Notes: generated by a model from the letters alone, not told the origin. 64,000 nucleotides of DNA from JBMNGN01 sp050949865 (GCA_050949865.1 JBMNGN010000005.1:248001-312000); one strand, 5' to 3'. Shown: positions 9,679 through 18,295, numbered from the stretch's first letter. Program-made: numbers and translations.

Positions 9679-9785
9679 AGGTAACACCCCATAAAAATAC
9701 AGATTAATTATAGTATCCATTGACTAGTATTGTCAATAAAGCATTAGTAAAATTCACGTTTGGTTGGATTTTAAAGACAAACCCA

Positions 9786-9812
9786 ATAAAAAAAGAGAGC
9801 GGGCACCCGCTC
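9786..9812 (-). terminator. Intrinsic terminator of the pta-ackA unit
   Basis: On the minus strand a GAGCGGG/CCCGCTC hairpin is followed directly by TCTTTTTTTATT. It lies 15-40 bp after the ackA stop. This is a canonical Rho-independent terminator. Confidence 0.93.
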
Positions 9813-9826
9813 CCTTCCATATCAGG

Positions 9827-11026
9827 TTATATACTTTTGGCCAGATTGTAGGTGTCTCTAGCTATGACTAATTCCTCATTGGTTGGTATAACTAAAATTC
9901 TAACTCTGGAATCCTCGGCAGCTACATCAACTTCTTTACCTCTAACCTTGTTCTTTTCCACATCCATCTTGATTCCTAGGTAGTCCAGGTCTTTGCATAT
10001 ATTTTCCCGCACATCATAACCGTTTTCGCCAACCCCTGCAGTGAATACCAGGCAATCACAGCCGTTTAACTTGGCCATATAATTACCAATATAGCCCTTT
10101 ACCTTATTATAGTATACATCCAGAGCAGTCTGGGCCCTGGCATTGCCAGATACAGCAGCTTCGAGAATATCTCTAAGGTCGTTTGATACTCCAGAAAGGC
10201 CTAACATCCCGGATTTCTTATTAAAGTAGTTGTTGGCCTCCTGAGAATTCATGCCTAACTTCTCCATCAGGAAGAAGACTATAGCCGGGTCAATATCTCC
10301 CGACCTGGTTCCCATTACCAGACCTTCCAGCGGTGTAAAGCCCATTGAAGTGTCAATAACCTTTCCATTCTTAATTGCCGCCATACTGGCCCCGTTCCCC
10401 AAATGGAGAGTAATGATCTTGCATTCTGCATAAGGTTTGCCCAGCATTTCTGCCGCCCGATGGGATACATAATAATGCGAGGTCCCATGGAAACCGTATC
10501 TTCTTACCCGGTACTTTTCATAAACATCATAAGGCAGGGCATACATGAAGTTGGCTGGCTCCATAGTCTGATGAAATGCTGTGTCAAAGGCTGCTACATG
10601 CGGAACATTTGGCATCAGTGCCTGACATGCTTCGATACCCATTAAATTCGGCGGGTTATGTAGCGGAGCAATATCAAAGCACTCCCTTATTACCTTCTTA
10701 ACCCGGTCATTAATAACAACTGATTGAGCAAATTCTTCTCCCCCATGAACTACCCGGTGGCCGACCGCCCCTATTTCATCCATGCTCTTAATACATCCAT
10801 ACTCTTCATTTACCAGAACATCCAGAACCAGTTTCATTCCTGCGGTGTGATCGGGCATATCCTTTTTAATTACAACCTCATCTTTGCCTACTGGTTTATG
10901 CTCCAGGGTTGTACCAGGGATCCCTACCCGATCCACCAATCCCTTTGCCAGAACTGATTCATCGGTCATATCAAATACCTGGTATTTTATGGAGGAACTA
11001 CCAGCATTGACTACCAATACTTTCAT
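9827..11026 (-). CDS. ackA: Acetate kinase
   Basis: AckA makes ATP from acetyl phosphate, the substrate-level phosphorylation step of acetate-forming fermentations and of syntrophic fatty acid oxidation. The family signature VNAGSSSIKYQ is at the N-terminus, with GHRVVHGG near residue 87, FDTAFHQTM near 147 and HLGNGAS near 205. The length of 399 aa is typical. GGAGG precedes the ATG. It lies 47 bp downstream of pta and ends at a strong terminator. Confidence 0.97.
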   Translation of the reverse strand: MKVLVVNAGSSSIKYQVFDMTDESVLAKGLVDRVGIPGTTLEHKPVGKDEVVIKKDMPDHTAGMKLVLDVLVNEEYGCIKSMDEIGAVGHRVVHGGEEFAQSVVINDRVKKVIRECFDIAPLHNPPNLMGIEACQALMPNVPHVAAFDTAFHQTMEPANFMYALPYDVYEKYRVRRYGFHGTSHYYVSHRAAEMLGKPYAECKIITLHLGNGASMAAIKNGKVIDTSMGFTPLEGLVMGTRSGDIDPAIVFFLMEKLGMNSQEANNYFNKKSGMLGLSGVSNDLRDILEAAVSGNARAQTALDVYYNKVKGYIGNYMAKLNGCDCLVFTAGVGENGYDVRENICKDLDYLGIKMDVEKNKVRGKEVDVAAEDSRVRILVIPTNEELVIARDTYNLAKSI

Positions 11027-11073
11027 TAATTACTACCTCCTAAAATCTTTATTTTTATTTAATCTGGTACCAG

Positions 11074-12066
11074 CTACGCCTTTAAAGCAGTCATTGCTAC
11101 TACATTGATAATATCTTCAACGCTGCATCCGCGGGACAGGTCATTAACTGGCTTGTCAATACCTTGTAATACCGGTCCTATAGCTTCTGCCTTAGCCAGC
11201 CTTTGAACCAGTTTGTAACCACTGTTGCCTGCTTGGAGATCAGGGAAAATCAAAACATTGCATTGTCCTGCAACAGGACTGCCAGGAGCCTTGGAAGCAC
11301 CCACACTAGGTACCAGAGCAGCATCTGCCTGGAATTCGCCATCTACTTTTAGTTCAGGAAATCTCTGTTTAGCTATCGTTGTTGCTTGCTGTACCTTATC
11401 CACCAACTCATGGCTGGCACTGCCCTTGGTGGAGAACGATAACATACCTACCTTCGGCTCTTTAAAACCGCACAATTCAACCGCGGTCTGGGCTGAAACC
11501 TTGGCAAATTCAGCGAGTTGTTCTGCAGTGGGCAATGGAGTAACCGCACAATCAGCAAAAACGAGGATGCCATTTTCCCCCAATTCACAGTTAGGTACAA
11601 TCATAATAAACGACCCAGATACAGACGATATTCCCGGAGCAGTCTTAATTATCTGCAAAGCAGGCTTTAAAACGTTCCCGGTAGTATTTTGTGCGCCGGC
11701 TACTTCTCCGTCAGCTTTGCCTAATTTTACCATCATTGAAGCAAAATAGAGCGGATCCAGCATACTGCTTCTGGCCTTATCCAGATCCACCCCCTTATCC
11801 TTGCGCATTTCATAAAAAGCCTGTACAAAATCATCAAAAAAAGCAGCCTTAGCAGGATCGATGATCTGGGCCCCGGAGATATCCGCGCCGATTTTGCTTG
11901 CAACTCCTCTAATTTCGCTTTCGTTTCCCAGAAGAACCGGTTGGGCGATCTTCTGTTTTACTATTTCTGCAATCGCCTTAATGGTTCTTTCTTCGGTTCC
12001 CTCAGGGAGAACAATGGTTTTGGTTTTTTGCGATGCCTTTTCCCTTATTTCTGCCAATAAACTCAT
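11074..12066 (-). CDS. pta: Phosphate acetyltransferase
   Basis: Pta exchanges CoA for phosphate on acetyl-CoA to give acetyl phosphate for AckA. The protein is the short class (330 aa) with a single PTA_PTB domain: IVLPEGTEERTIKA at the N-terminus, GEVAGAQNTTGNVLKPALQI near 125 and GSFIMIVPN near 152. GAGGAGG lies eight bases before the ATG. It is the first gene of the pta-ackA unit, divergent from tmcAL. Confidence 0.96.
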   Translation of the reverse strand: MSLLAEIREKASQKTKTIVLPEGTEERTIKAIAEIVKQKIAQPVLLGNESEIRGVASKIGADISGAQIIDPAKAAFFDDFVQAFYEMRKDKGVDLDKARSSMLDPLYFASMMVKLGKADGEVAGAQNTTGNVLKPALQIIKTAPGISSVSGSFIMIVPNCELGENGILVFADCAVTPLPTAEQLAEFAKVSAQTAVELCGFKEPKVGMLSFSTKGSASHELVDKVQQATTIAKQRFPELKVDGEFQADAALVPSVGASKAPGSPVAGQCNVLIFPDLQAGNSGYKLVQRLAKAEAIGPVLQGIDKPVNDLSRGCSVEDIINVVAMTALKA

Positions 12067-12094
12067 TTTTTTACCTCCTCAATATCACGTTCAA

Positions 12095-12114
12095 GATTCT
12101 AGAGTTGATTCTAG
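12095..12114. repeat. Short direct repeat in the pta upstream region
   Basis: GATTCTAG occurs twice with a 12-bp period (12095-12102 and 12107-12114), 29-48 bp before the pta start. Each copy contains CTAG. The spacing of about one helical turn could suit a repressor or activator, but no regulator is assigned. Confidence 0.4.
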
Positions 12115-12175
12115 CATAATTCCAAACGATAGTGGTAAAATTTATGGTATTACCAAGTAGTAAAGGGGCATGGCA

Positions 12176-13423
12176 ATGGCCGTCCTTGGAATTATTGCCG
12201 AATTCAATCCTTTCCATAATGGACATCTTCACTTAATCCGAGAGATGTCCAAATATGGAAGTTTTTCTGCAGTTATTTGCGTCATGTCTGGTGATTTTCT
12301 GCAGAGAGGCGAACCGGCAATCTGTAGCAAATGGGCCAGAGCTGAAATGGCTCTACATTCTGGAGCAGATATGGTAATAGAACTCCCCTGTTGTTTTGCT
12401 ATTAGAAGTGCTTACTATTTTGCCCGGGGGGCTATTGAACTGTTATCCAGAACCGGTGTTGTAACTCACCTGGGTTTTGGTACTGAGAATGGTGATTTAC
12501 AACTGCTTAATGAAATTGCTTTCATACTCGCCAGGGAGCCGGAAACCTATAAATACGAACTGAAGAAGCATCTTGCCCAAGGATTAAGCTTCCCAGCAGC
12601 CCGTGCCCGTTCTCTACAGAACCAGCTTAATGTACCCCGTGAAACACTGCATAATACCATGCTTCAGCCAAATAACATTTTGGCAATTGAATACCTCCGC
12701 GTTATAACAGAGAAAGGTATTCCAATAACCCCTCTCACTATCGCCCGTATCGGATCTTATCACAGTATGGATATTTCCGAAATTGCTAGTGCATCTGCCA
12801 TTAGAAGACTTCTATTAAGCATAGATAATAACTATAACCAGATAAAGTCCACCATGCCGCCGGCTTGTCTAAAGATTTTGGAAAAGGAAATAAAACTGGG
12901 ACGTTCTCCGGTCTCTTCAGAGTCTCTGGAACAAAGCCTCCTGATAAAGCTGCGAACCATGTCTATCGAGCAATTAGAACAGATATATGAAATATCAGAA
13001 GGATTGGAATATAGAATCCAATCAGCTGCTAATAATAGTCGTACCTTGGGTGAATTTAAGCAGCTGGTGAAAACTAAACGCTACAATGCAACCCGTATTA
13101 ATCGAACACTGCTTTATATATTATTAGCCATAACTAAAAAACAAATGCTTTTATTTGATCAAGCCGGTCCTCAATACCTGCATATCTTAGGTTTTTCGAC
13201 AAAAGGCCAAAAAATCCTTCAAGAAATAAAATTAAAATCTTCCCTTAAAATACTGAACCGGGGCAGCGATGTTCGAGAAACAATAGAGCAAAAAGATAAT
13301 CCAGTCGCTTCTCAAATGATGCAACTGGACGTTAACGCCTCCAATGTATATAGCTTGTTATTTCCCAACCCGGCTGCCCGCAAAGGAGGTACTGATTTTA
13401 GAATGTCCCCATTCAGACCTTAA
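12176..13423 (+). CDS. tmcAL: tRNA(Met) cytidine acetate ligase TmcAL (YlbM family)
   Basis: TmcAL uses acetate and ATP to form N4-acetylcytidine at the wobble position of elongator tRNA-Met. The nucleotidyltransferase motif EFNPFHNGHLHLI is at the N-terminus and GDFLQRGEPAICSKWARAEMAL is family-typical. I chose ATG 12176 (415 aa) because AAAGGGG (12162-12168) is seven bases away; ATG 12170 would be one base from it. The gene converges with the patatin-like gene and overlaps its end by 4 bp. Confidence 0.88.
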   Translation: MAVLGIIAEFNPFHNGHLHLIREMSKYGSFSAVICVMSGDFLQRGEPAICSKWARAEMALHSGADMVIELPCCFAIRSAYYFARGAIELLSRTGVVTHLGFGTENGDLQLLNEIAFILAREPETYKYELKKHLAQGLSFPAARARSLQNQLNVPRETLHNTMLQPNNILAIEYLRVITEKGIPITPLTIARIGSYHSMDISEIASASAIRRLLLSIDNNYNQIKSTMPPACLKILEKEIKLGRSPVSSESLEQSLLIKLRTMSIEQLEQIYEISEGLEYRIQSAANNSRTLGEFKQLVKTKRYNATRINRTLLYILLAITKKQMLLFDQAGPQYLHILGFSTKGQKILQEIKLKSSLKILNRGSDVRETIEQKDNPVASQMMQLDVNASNVYSLLFPNPAARKGGTDFRMSPFRP

Positions 13424-14262
13424 AACCGATTACTAAAATCGGTGATTATTCCTTTTATTTCATCTAATCGGTCCAAAGCAGCTATTCTGCCCAATTCAAT
13501 TAACTCCGCAGCTTTATTAAAATCCTTGGGGGAAAAATTACTGACTGCCGGTTGGATGATAATGTCAGCAAGATCCCGAGAGGAATCAAATTGGCTTTTT
13601 TGCATAATATCAAGAGACGCCAAAATAACATCGATGGTGTTTTTAATATTAACCTGTTTACCCTGCCCAAAGGTAACATCAACGGCAATAACAATATCTG
13701 CACCTTTAATCCTTGCCACTTCAACCGGCAAACGCTGCCGAACCGCCCCATCAACTAATACCTTGCCCTCGCGAATAATGGGGCGGAATATCCCTGGTAT
13801 AGAAATACTAGCCCTAATTGCATCTGTTATTTTGCCTTCCTCCAGGATCACCATTTCACCCGACAAAAGATCGGTTGCAACTATATATAGAGGATTAGGT
13901 AAGTCCTCGAATCGTTTCTTTTTAGTTAGTAAATCCAGAAAGGATTCAATTCTTTTTCCAGATATGAAACCCATGTGAGGTACGCGAATATCGAATAGCA
14001 GGTTTAGATTCATATTTTCTACCATTTTTTCCAGCAGGTTTAAATTGGTCCCGGATGCGTAGATTCCAGCTACCATAGCCCCCATGCTGCATCCGACCAT
14101 AAAATTAATCGGTATCTTATACTTCTCCAAAACCTGAAGTATCCCTATATGGGCTAACCCCCTGGCACTTCCGGCACCTAAAACTAATGCTACAACCGGA
14201 TCTTTATTTATCAATGAAAGTCCCTCCAGCATTAGCAATTTTTGTTTAAGCCCTTCTAACAT
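13420..14262 (-). CDS. Patatin-like phospholipase (RssA/YlbK family)
   Basis: A 280-aa serine hydrolase of the patatin class. The oxyanion region LGAGSARGLAHIG is near residues 27-39, the nucleophile elbow GCSMGA (GxSxG) near 58-63 and the catalytic Asp in VDGAVRQ near 170. Together these form the Ser-Asp dyad. It has no signal peptide. It lies beside tmcAL and ylbJ, the same neighbours as ylbK in Bacillus. Substrate is unknown. ATG 14262 has only a weak upstream site. Confidence 0.82.
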   Translation of the reverse strand: MLEGLKQKLLMLEGLSLINKDPVVALVLGAGSARGLAHIGILQVLEKYKIPINFMVGCSMGAMVAGIYASGTNLNLLEKMVENMNLNLLFDIRVPHMGFISGKRIESFLDLLTKKKRFEDLPNPLYIVATDLLSGEMVILEEGKITDAIRASISIPGIFRPIIREGKVLVDGAVRQRLPVEVARIKGADIVIAVDVTFGQGKQVNIKNTIDVILASLDIMQKSQFDSSRDLADIIIQPAVSNFSPKDFNKAAELIELGRIAALDRLDEIKGIITDFSNRF

Positions 14263-14311
14263 TAAGGTTTCCTATCATATAAATAGTCTATACCTAAAGG
14301 AGAACCATGCC

Positions 14312-15457
14312 ATGAATATGTTTTTTATTATCTTCGTGTTATTGACCACGTTATTTATGGTCATTAATCCCCAGGAAACAGTTAATGCCGCCTCCGCTGG
14401 AATCCAGCTGTGGTATATGGTAGTTCTGCCAGCCCTCTTGCCCTTTTTTATCATGTCTGAACTCCTGATTAATCTTGGGGTGATACACTTGTTGGGCGTT
14501 ATGCTGGAGCCTATTATGCGTCCCCTGTTTAAACTGCCAGGCAGCAGCTCGCTAGTTATTGCCATGGGTTTTACCTCTGGTTTTCCAATTGGGGCGGTGC
14601 TTACCAAGAAGCTGTACGAGCAAAAACTGCTCACCGCTGATGAAGCTGAACGCCTGGTTTCCTTTACCAACAATTCCAGTCCGTTATTCATCCTGGGAGC
14701 GGTAGGAGTAGGTATGTTTGGTTATGCTCCGTTTGGGTACCTGTTAGCCGCCTCCCATTATATCTCCAACCTTATAGTGGGAATAATCTGGGGACTGAAG
14801 TCAGGTCATACCTCCAAGATAAGTAAACAGCAGAGTTCCCTGGCCATAGCCGCCAAACAAGTGTTCCGAAACCATATAAGCATAGGCAAGCTGTTGGGCG
14901 ATTCCATCAGAAACAGTATCAATAATATTATTGCTATCGCCGGTTTTATCCTTTTATTCTGCGTTGTCACCCGCATGCTCGCCATCTGGGGAATAATGGA
15001 CCAAATAGCCCTGGTAATAATGAAAACAACTTCCTTTTTAGGAATAACCTATCCCCAGGCTTACGGATTGGGTATGGGAATATTTGAAATGACTATCGGT
15101 CTAAAAACCTTAATCAGTTCCCAGGGAAACCTCCTTACTACCTTGATAGCTGCCAGCATGTTAATGGGATTTAGCGGCTTCTCAATCATAGCCCAGGTAA
15201 TGAGCTTTATGACAGGAACACCTGTCCGCCTATCCTTTTACCTGCTATCGAGGCTGGTGCAAATAGCCTTATCTGCCTCAATTACTATGGCCGGCTACTA
15301 TCTATTCTTTGCCAAGAAAACTGTCCAATCGTGGTCAGGCCTAAGCCATCCGGCTTTTTATTCCTTCGATGCCTGGAGTATTTCTGTGTATTGTTTAATA
15401 TTGGGACTGGGAATTATTGCGGTTATGATTTTAATTAGTCAATTTATTAAAGACTAA
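14312..15457 (+). CDS. ylbJ: Sporulation integral membrane protein YlbJ
   Basis: A 381-aa polytopic membrane protein with at least eight hydrophobic segments and a nucleoside-transporter 'gate'-like region. The stretch SGFPIGAVLTKKLYE and the motif LVSFTNNSSPLFILG identify the YlbJ family, needed for spore cortex formation in Bacillus. AAAGGAGA lies eight bases before ATG 14312. It runs opposite to its neighbours and its end overlaps the coiled-coil gene by 4 bp. Confidence 0.86.
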   Translation: MNMFFIIFVLLTTLFMVINPQETVNAASAGIQLWYMVVLPALLPFFIMSELLINLGVIHLLGVMLEPIMRPLFKLPGSSSLVIAMGFTSGFPIGAVLTKKLYEQKLLTADEAERLVSFTNNSSPLFILGAVGVGMFGYAPFGYLLAASHYISNLIVGIIWGLKSGHTSKISKQQSSLAIAAKQVFRNHISIGKLLGDSIRNSINNIIAIAGFILLFCVVTRMLAIWGIMDQIALVIMKTTSFLGITYPQAYGLGMGIFEMTIGLKTLISSQGNLLTTLIAASMLMGFSGFSIIAQVMSFMTGTPVRLSFYLLSRLVQIALSASITMAGYYLFFAKKTVQSWSGLSHPAFYSFDAWSISVYCLILGLGIIAVMILISQFIKD

Positions 15458-15918
15458 AGGCTTTCCTTAAATATTGAATCCCGAAGCTCTTCTCGGCCTT
15501 GGCTTATGGCTTCAAGTCCTTTTTTGAGGATTATCTCCATATGGCTTAAAACCCCATCTGCGTACTCATCTGCGTCTCGCCGTATTTCCTGGGCGGTACG
15601 CTCTGCTTTGGCAATAATCTCTTCTGCCATCTTAATTGATTTTTGGGTTATCTCATTATTATCAATTAGCCGCGCTACTTTGTTACGGGACTGTTCCAAA
15701 TAGAGATCCGCTTCGTCATAAGCCTCACGCAATATCCTTTCCTTTTCAGCGGTTATTAGGCGGGCATTTTCCAACTCTTCAGGAAGAATAGCCCGCAACC
15801 GATCCAAACAATCAAAAAACCTGTGGCTTTCAATCATGGTCTTGCCACCGGAAAGCGGCAATTTTTTGCTCTCTTTCAAAATGAGTTCCATTTCGTCCAG
15901 CAAGTGAAATATTTCCAT
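15454..15918 (-). CDS. Coiled-coil protein of unknown function next to rsmD
   Basis: A 154-aa, highly charged, helical protein with long heptad-like stretches (ELENARLITAEKERILREAY and onward) resembling stalk or F-type b-subunit proteins. No catalytic motif is visible. Its ATG at 15918 shares one base with the rsmD stop (TGATG), and GGGGGGAG lies eight bases before it; a TTG one codon earlier is also possible. Homologues beside rsmD in clostridia are usually annotated only as ATPase-like. I do not assign a function. Confidence 0.72.
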   Translation of the reverse strand: MEIFHLLDEMELILKESKKLPLSGGKTMIESHRFFDCLDRLRAILPEELENARLITAEKERILREAYDEADLYLEQSRNKVARLIDNNEITQKSIKMAEEIIAKAERTAQEIRRDADEYADGVLSHMEIILKKGLEAISQGREELRDSIFKESL

Positions 15919-16487
15919 CAATTCTTCTCCCCCCCTATTATTTGATAGTAATGCAAAGTCGATAATCCATAATCTTTAGTCCTAAATTTATAAAACTCAC
16001 CATTTTCAACTGGTAACAGGGTTTTCCGGTTAGCTCGAATAATAAAAATCCCCTCTTCCTTAAGTATTCGGGCTTCTTCAACCTTTTCAATTACCCTTAT
16101 AAAAATCGTCTCCTCAGTGAAGGGCGGATCGGCGTATATATAATCAAACTTAAGACCTCTTCTTCTAAGCATTGGCAGAGCTGCAAACACATCTTTGCGA
16201 TAAATCTCAAACCCACCTTCAAAACGGCAAATCGCCAGGTTCTCTTTAATAGTTTTGATGGCATTCGCATCCTGATCAATAAACACAACTAAAGATGCCC
16301 CCCGGCTCTTAGCTTCGATTCCTACGCTGCCGCTGCCCGAAAACAGGTCAAGGAATGCAGAATTATCTATATCAGGACCCAGGGTATTAAACAAGGCTTC
16401 TTTAATGAAATCAGTTATCGGTCTGGTGTTAGTTCCCTTAGGGCCTTTTAAGCGCCTCCCCCGGGCAGAACCTGCAATAACTCTCAA
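15918..16487 (-). CDS. rsmD: 16S rRNA (guanine(966)-N2)-methyltransferase RsmD
   Basis: RsmD methylates G966 of 16S rRNA in the assembling 30S subunit. The N-terminus LRVIAGSARGRRL, the SAM site FLDLFSGSGSVGIEA near residue 45 and the catalytic YADPPF near 117 are all present. I prefer TTG 16487 (189 aa) to GTG 16496: AGAAGGTG is six bases from the TTG but overlaps the GTG, and family members begin at RVIAG. It is coupled to the downstream coiled-coil gene. Confidence 0.9.
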   Translation of the reverse strand: MRVIAGSARGRRLKGPKGTNTRPITDFIKEALFNTLGPDIDNSAFLDLFSGSGSVGIEAKSRGASLVVFIDQDANAIKTIKENLAICRFEGGFEIYRKDVFAALPMLRRRGLKFDYIYADPPFTEETIFIRVIEKVEEARILKEEGIFIIRANRKTLLPVENGEFYKFRTKDYGLSTLHYYQIIGGEKN

Positions 16488-16589
16488 ACTATTCACCTTC
16501 TGAACCTGAAAAATTTCCCTCTTTAGTTAATACCTATTATCTCATATTAATTATAAAAAATATTTTAGAATATTGTATATATTATCTAA

Positions 16590-16698
16590 TTCTAGGCAAT
16601 GATATTATTACCAGAGGAAATCTGGTAAACAAACCCTCCCCAACAACTTTACAAAATTCTCCTCTCCCCAAATGGCGACTTTTCAGTCGCCATTTTTA
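16590..16698 (+). ncRNA. Candidate small RNA: hairpin, C-rich single strand, terminator
   Basis: This gene-free stretch between divergent rsmD and gpr holds an ordered RNA-like design on the plus strand. An 8-bp perfect stem TTACCAGA/TCTGGTAA (16608-16628) has a GGAAA loop. A region with no obvious structure follows, with two SD-complementary C-rich tracts (CCCTCCCC at 16634-16641 and CTCCTCTCCCC at 16659-16669). It ends in an 11-bp hairpin with a U tail. An AT-rich promoter-like stretch lies at 16550-16590. No coding frame explains it. The 5' end is estimated. Confidence 0.5.
16670..16698 (+). terminator. Intrinsic terminator upstream of gpr
   Basis: AAATGGCGACT-TTTC-AGTCGCCATTT is an 11-bp perfect stem followed by TTATA. 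It lies 100 bp before gpr and faces the same way, yet no gene precedes it on that strand. That implies a short upstream transcript. Confidence 0.8.
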
Positions 16699-16746
16699 TA
16701 ATTGCTGGTTTTTTACCGTCTTACAATTATTTCCGGTGAAGGCTGG

Positions 16747-16776
16747 GCATAAAATGATTGCATTTTACGGATATTA
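16747..16776 (+). promoter_or_regulatory. Candidate forespore (sigma-G/F type) promoter of gpr
   Basis: GCATA (16747-16751), an 18-bp spacer and GATATTA (16770-16776) match the sigma-G/F consensus GHATR-N18-CATNHTA except for the first base of the -10. It lies 21 bp before the gpr start, leaving a very short leader with the SD near its 5' end. Confidence 0.55.
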
Positions 16777-16797
16777 TATCCAAAGGAGGCAATCAGA

Positions 16798-17757
16798 TTG
16801 AATGAGTTGATAAGAGAATTAAGCTTGAACGTAGATATGGCTATAGAGGCCTGTGATCTAGTCAGGGGAATTACTGGCAAAGAAATACCAGGGGTTGAAG
16901 AACAGGTAGAAACCATGGAATTCATTAAGACCACTACCATTACCATCATGAACAACCAAGGCGCACAACAGCTGGGACGTCCGGTAGGGATTTACGTAAC
17001 CATTGATTCCCCCCCATTAAAAATTAATGATCCTTATGTTAAAAATGAAATAATTACCGCCATGGAAAAAAATCTTCATTTGCTTTTTGGAAAGCGGCTC
17101 AAACCTGATGATACCGTCCTGTTGGTGGGACTGGGCAACTGGAGAGCAACTGCAGACTCTTTGGGACCCAAGTTTATAGAATACAGCCCAATTACCAGGC
17201 ATTACCACACTTATGCTCCTGAAGCATTGGTTGAAGGAATGCGCCCAACCTGTGGTATTTCTCCAGGGGTACTGGGGATCACCGGTTTGGAAACCTTTGA
17301 AGTTGTGAAAGGAATCGTAGACAGTGTAAAACCATCGCTGATGGTAGTGGTTGATGCTCTAGCCGCCCAAAATGTAGACCGTATTGGAACCAGTATTCAG
17401 ATGTCCGATACCGGTATACAACCTGGAGCAGGGATAGGCAATGCCAGACATGCACTCACAGAAGCCGATTTGGGTATCCCGGTTATAGCTATTGGAGCTC
17501 CCACTATTGTTAATGCTGGTATAATCGCCGACCAGGCTATTAGAAAGTATTGCGCTAACACAGGCGCTTTCTACAATGATAATAAGGCAATTAGTTCTAT
17601 TAAGGAAATATTATCGTTTTTCCAGGGCGGTTTGGCAGTTACCCCCAAAGAAATTGATGAAATTATAGAAAACACCTCCAAAATTATTTCCATGGGAGTT
17701 GCTAAAGCCCTATTTCCCGGTATATCCCAAGAACAGTTGGAGCTATATGCAACTTAG
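16798..17757 (+). CDS. gpr: GPR germination protease
   Basis: GPR degrades alpha/beta small acid-soluble spore proteins during germination. It is an aspartic-type protease made in the forespore as a zymogen. Family stretches include RPTCGISPGVLGITGLET near residue 142, VVVDALAAQNVDRIGTSIQ near 180 and IPVIAIGAPTIVNA near 225. At 319 aa it is somewhat shorter than Bacillus GPR. The start is TTG 16798 behind a strong AAAGGAGG (16782-16789). Its substrate gene (ssp) lies just downstream in convergent orientation. Confidence 0.95.
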   Translation: MNELIRELSLNVDMAIEACDLVRGITGKEIPGVEEQVETMEFIKTTTITIMNNQGAQQLGRPVGIYVTIDSPPLKINDPYVKNEIITAMEKNLHLLFGKRLKPDDTVLLVGLGNWRATADSLGPKFIEYSPITRHYHTYAPEALVEGMRPTCGISPGVLGITGLETFEVVKGIVDSVKPSLMVVVDALAAQNVDRIGTSIQMSDTGIQPGAGIGNARHALTEADLGIPVIAIGAPTIVNAGIIADQAIRKYCANTGAFYNDNKAISSIKEILSFFQGGLAVTPKEIDEIIENTSKIISMGVAKALFPGISQEQLELYAT

Positions 17758-17769
17758 GATTGATAATGG

Positions 17770-17800
17770 AAACAAGCGGATATATATAATCCGCTTGTTT
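17770..17800. terminator. Bidirectional hairpin between gpr and ssp
   Basis: A 12-bp perfect stem AAACAAGCGGAT/ATCCGCTTGTTT with an AT loop sits between the two convergent stops. The T-rich 3' arm on both strands lets it serve both genes, although the U runs are short. Confidence 0.7.
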
Positions 17801-17835
17801 GGATATAGTATAATTAGTCAATATTTATACTAAAA

Positions 17836-18102
17836 CTACCTACTGTTTTGGTTCTGCTGCTTAATTGCATTTAGATCCTGAACCATCTGACCGGCTTGAC
17901 CTCCCGCCAGATTGTTTTGCTCATAAGCATAGATCATTTTCTTAACCATCTGTCCGCCTATGCTTCCGGCTTGGCGGGCAGTTAAATCACCATTGTAACC
18001 ATCCTTTAAAGTAACCCCAACTTCCTGAGCAGCTTCAAATTTGAATTTGTCCATAGCGGCCCTTGCTTGAGGAACCATTATTCTATTATTTGAATTAGCC
18101 AT
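17836..18102 (-). CDS. Alpha/beta-type small acid-soluble spore protein
   Basis: An 88-aa SASP that coats spore DNA and supplies amino acids at germination. The GPR recognition-like segment KFEAAQEVGV is at residues 21-30. The DNA-binding signature GYNGDLTARQAGSIGGQMVK spans about 35-54, with a Q/N-rich tail. AGGAGGTG precedes the ATG. It faces gpr, whose product would cleave it. The cleavage segment departs from the usual EIASEFGV by Ala and Gln replacements. Confidence 0.95.
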   Translation of the reverse strand: MANSNNRIMVPQARAAMDKFKFEAAQEVGVTLKDGYNGDLTARQAGSIGGQMVKKMIYAYEQNNLAGGQAGQMVQDLNAIKQQNQNSR

Positions 18103-18153
18103 TTATATTCACCTCCTTTTTTAGTGTAATCTTATTCTTTCCCGACACCGTAC

Positions 18154-18182
18154 TAATATGCTAGAAGTATTTTGAAGCATTT
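18154..18182 (-). promoter_or_regulatory. Candidate sigma-G promoter of ssp
   Basis: On the minus strand AAATG (18182-18178), a 17-bp spacer and CATATTA (18160-18154) match the sigma-G type; the -10 is a perfect CATNHTA. The start point would fall about 45 bases before the ssp ATG. The -35 touches the stop codon of the upstream mini-SASP gene. Confidence 0.55.
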
Positions 18183-18283
18183 TAATTTTTTTTCTCTTTA
18201 TTATCTTTCCGCTTAAAGAGTCCCATTTCTTGGGACACTTCATATTTTAGCCTTTTTGTTTCTTCACGCTTCTTGTTGTCCAT
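18182..18283 (-). CDS. 33-residue spore-protein-like peptide (mini-SASP)
   Basis: A short frame starts with ATG at 18283 behind a near-perfect GGAGGTGAT and ends with TAA at 18182. The peptide is very basic and contains LKYEVSQEMGL, which closely parallels the GPR-site region KFEAAQEVGV of the neighbouring SASP. The DNA-binding half of a SASP is absent. It lies immediately upstream of ssp on the same strand. It may be a truncated SASP or a separate small spore protein; no annotated family was assigned. Confidence 0.6.
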   Translation of the reverse strand: MDNKKREETKRLKYEVSQEMGLFKRKDNKEKKN

Positions 18284-18295
18284 TGAATCACCTCC

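Noticed and set aside
11225..11749. A 174-codon plus-strand frame inside pta
   Set aside because: Antisense shadow of a conserved enzyme gene with no ribosome site.
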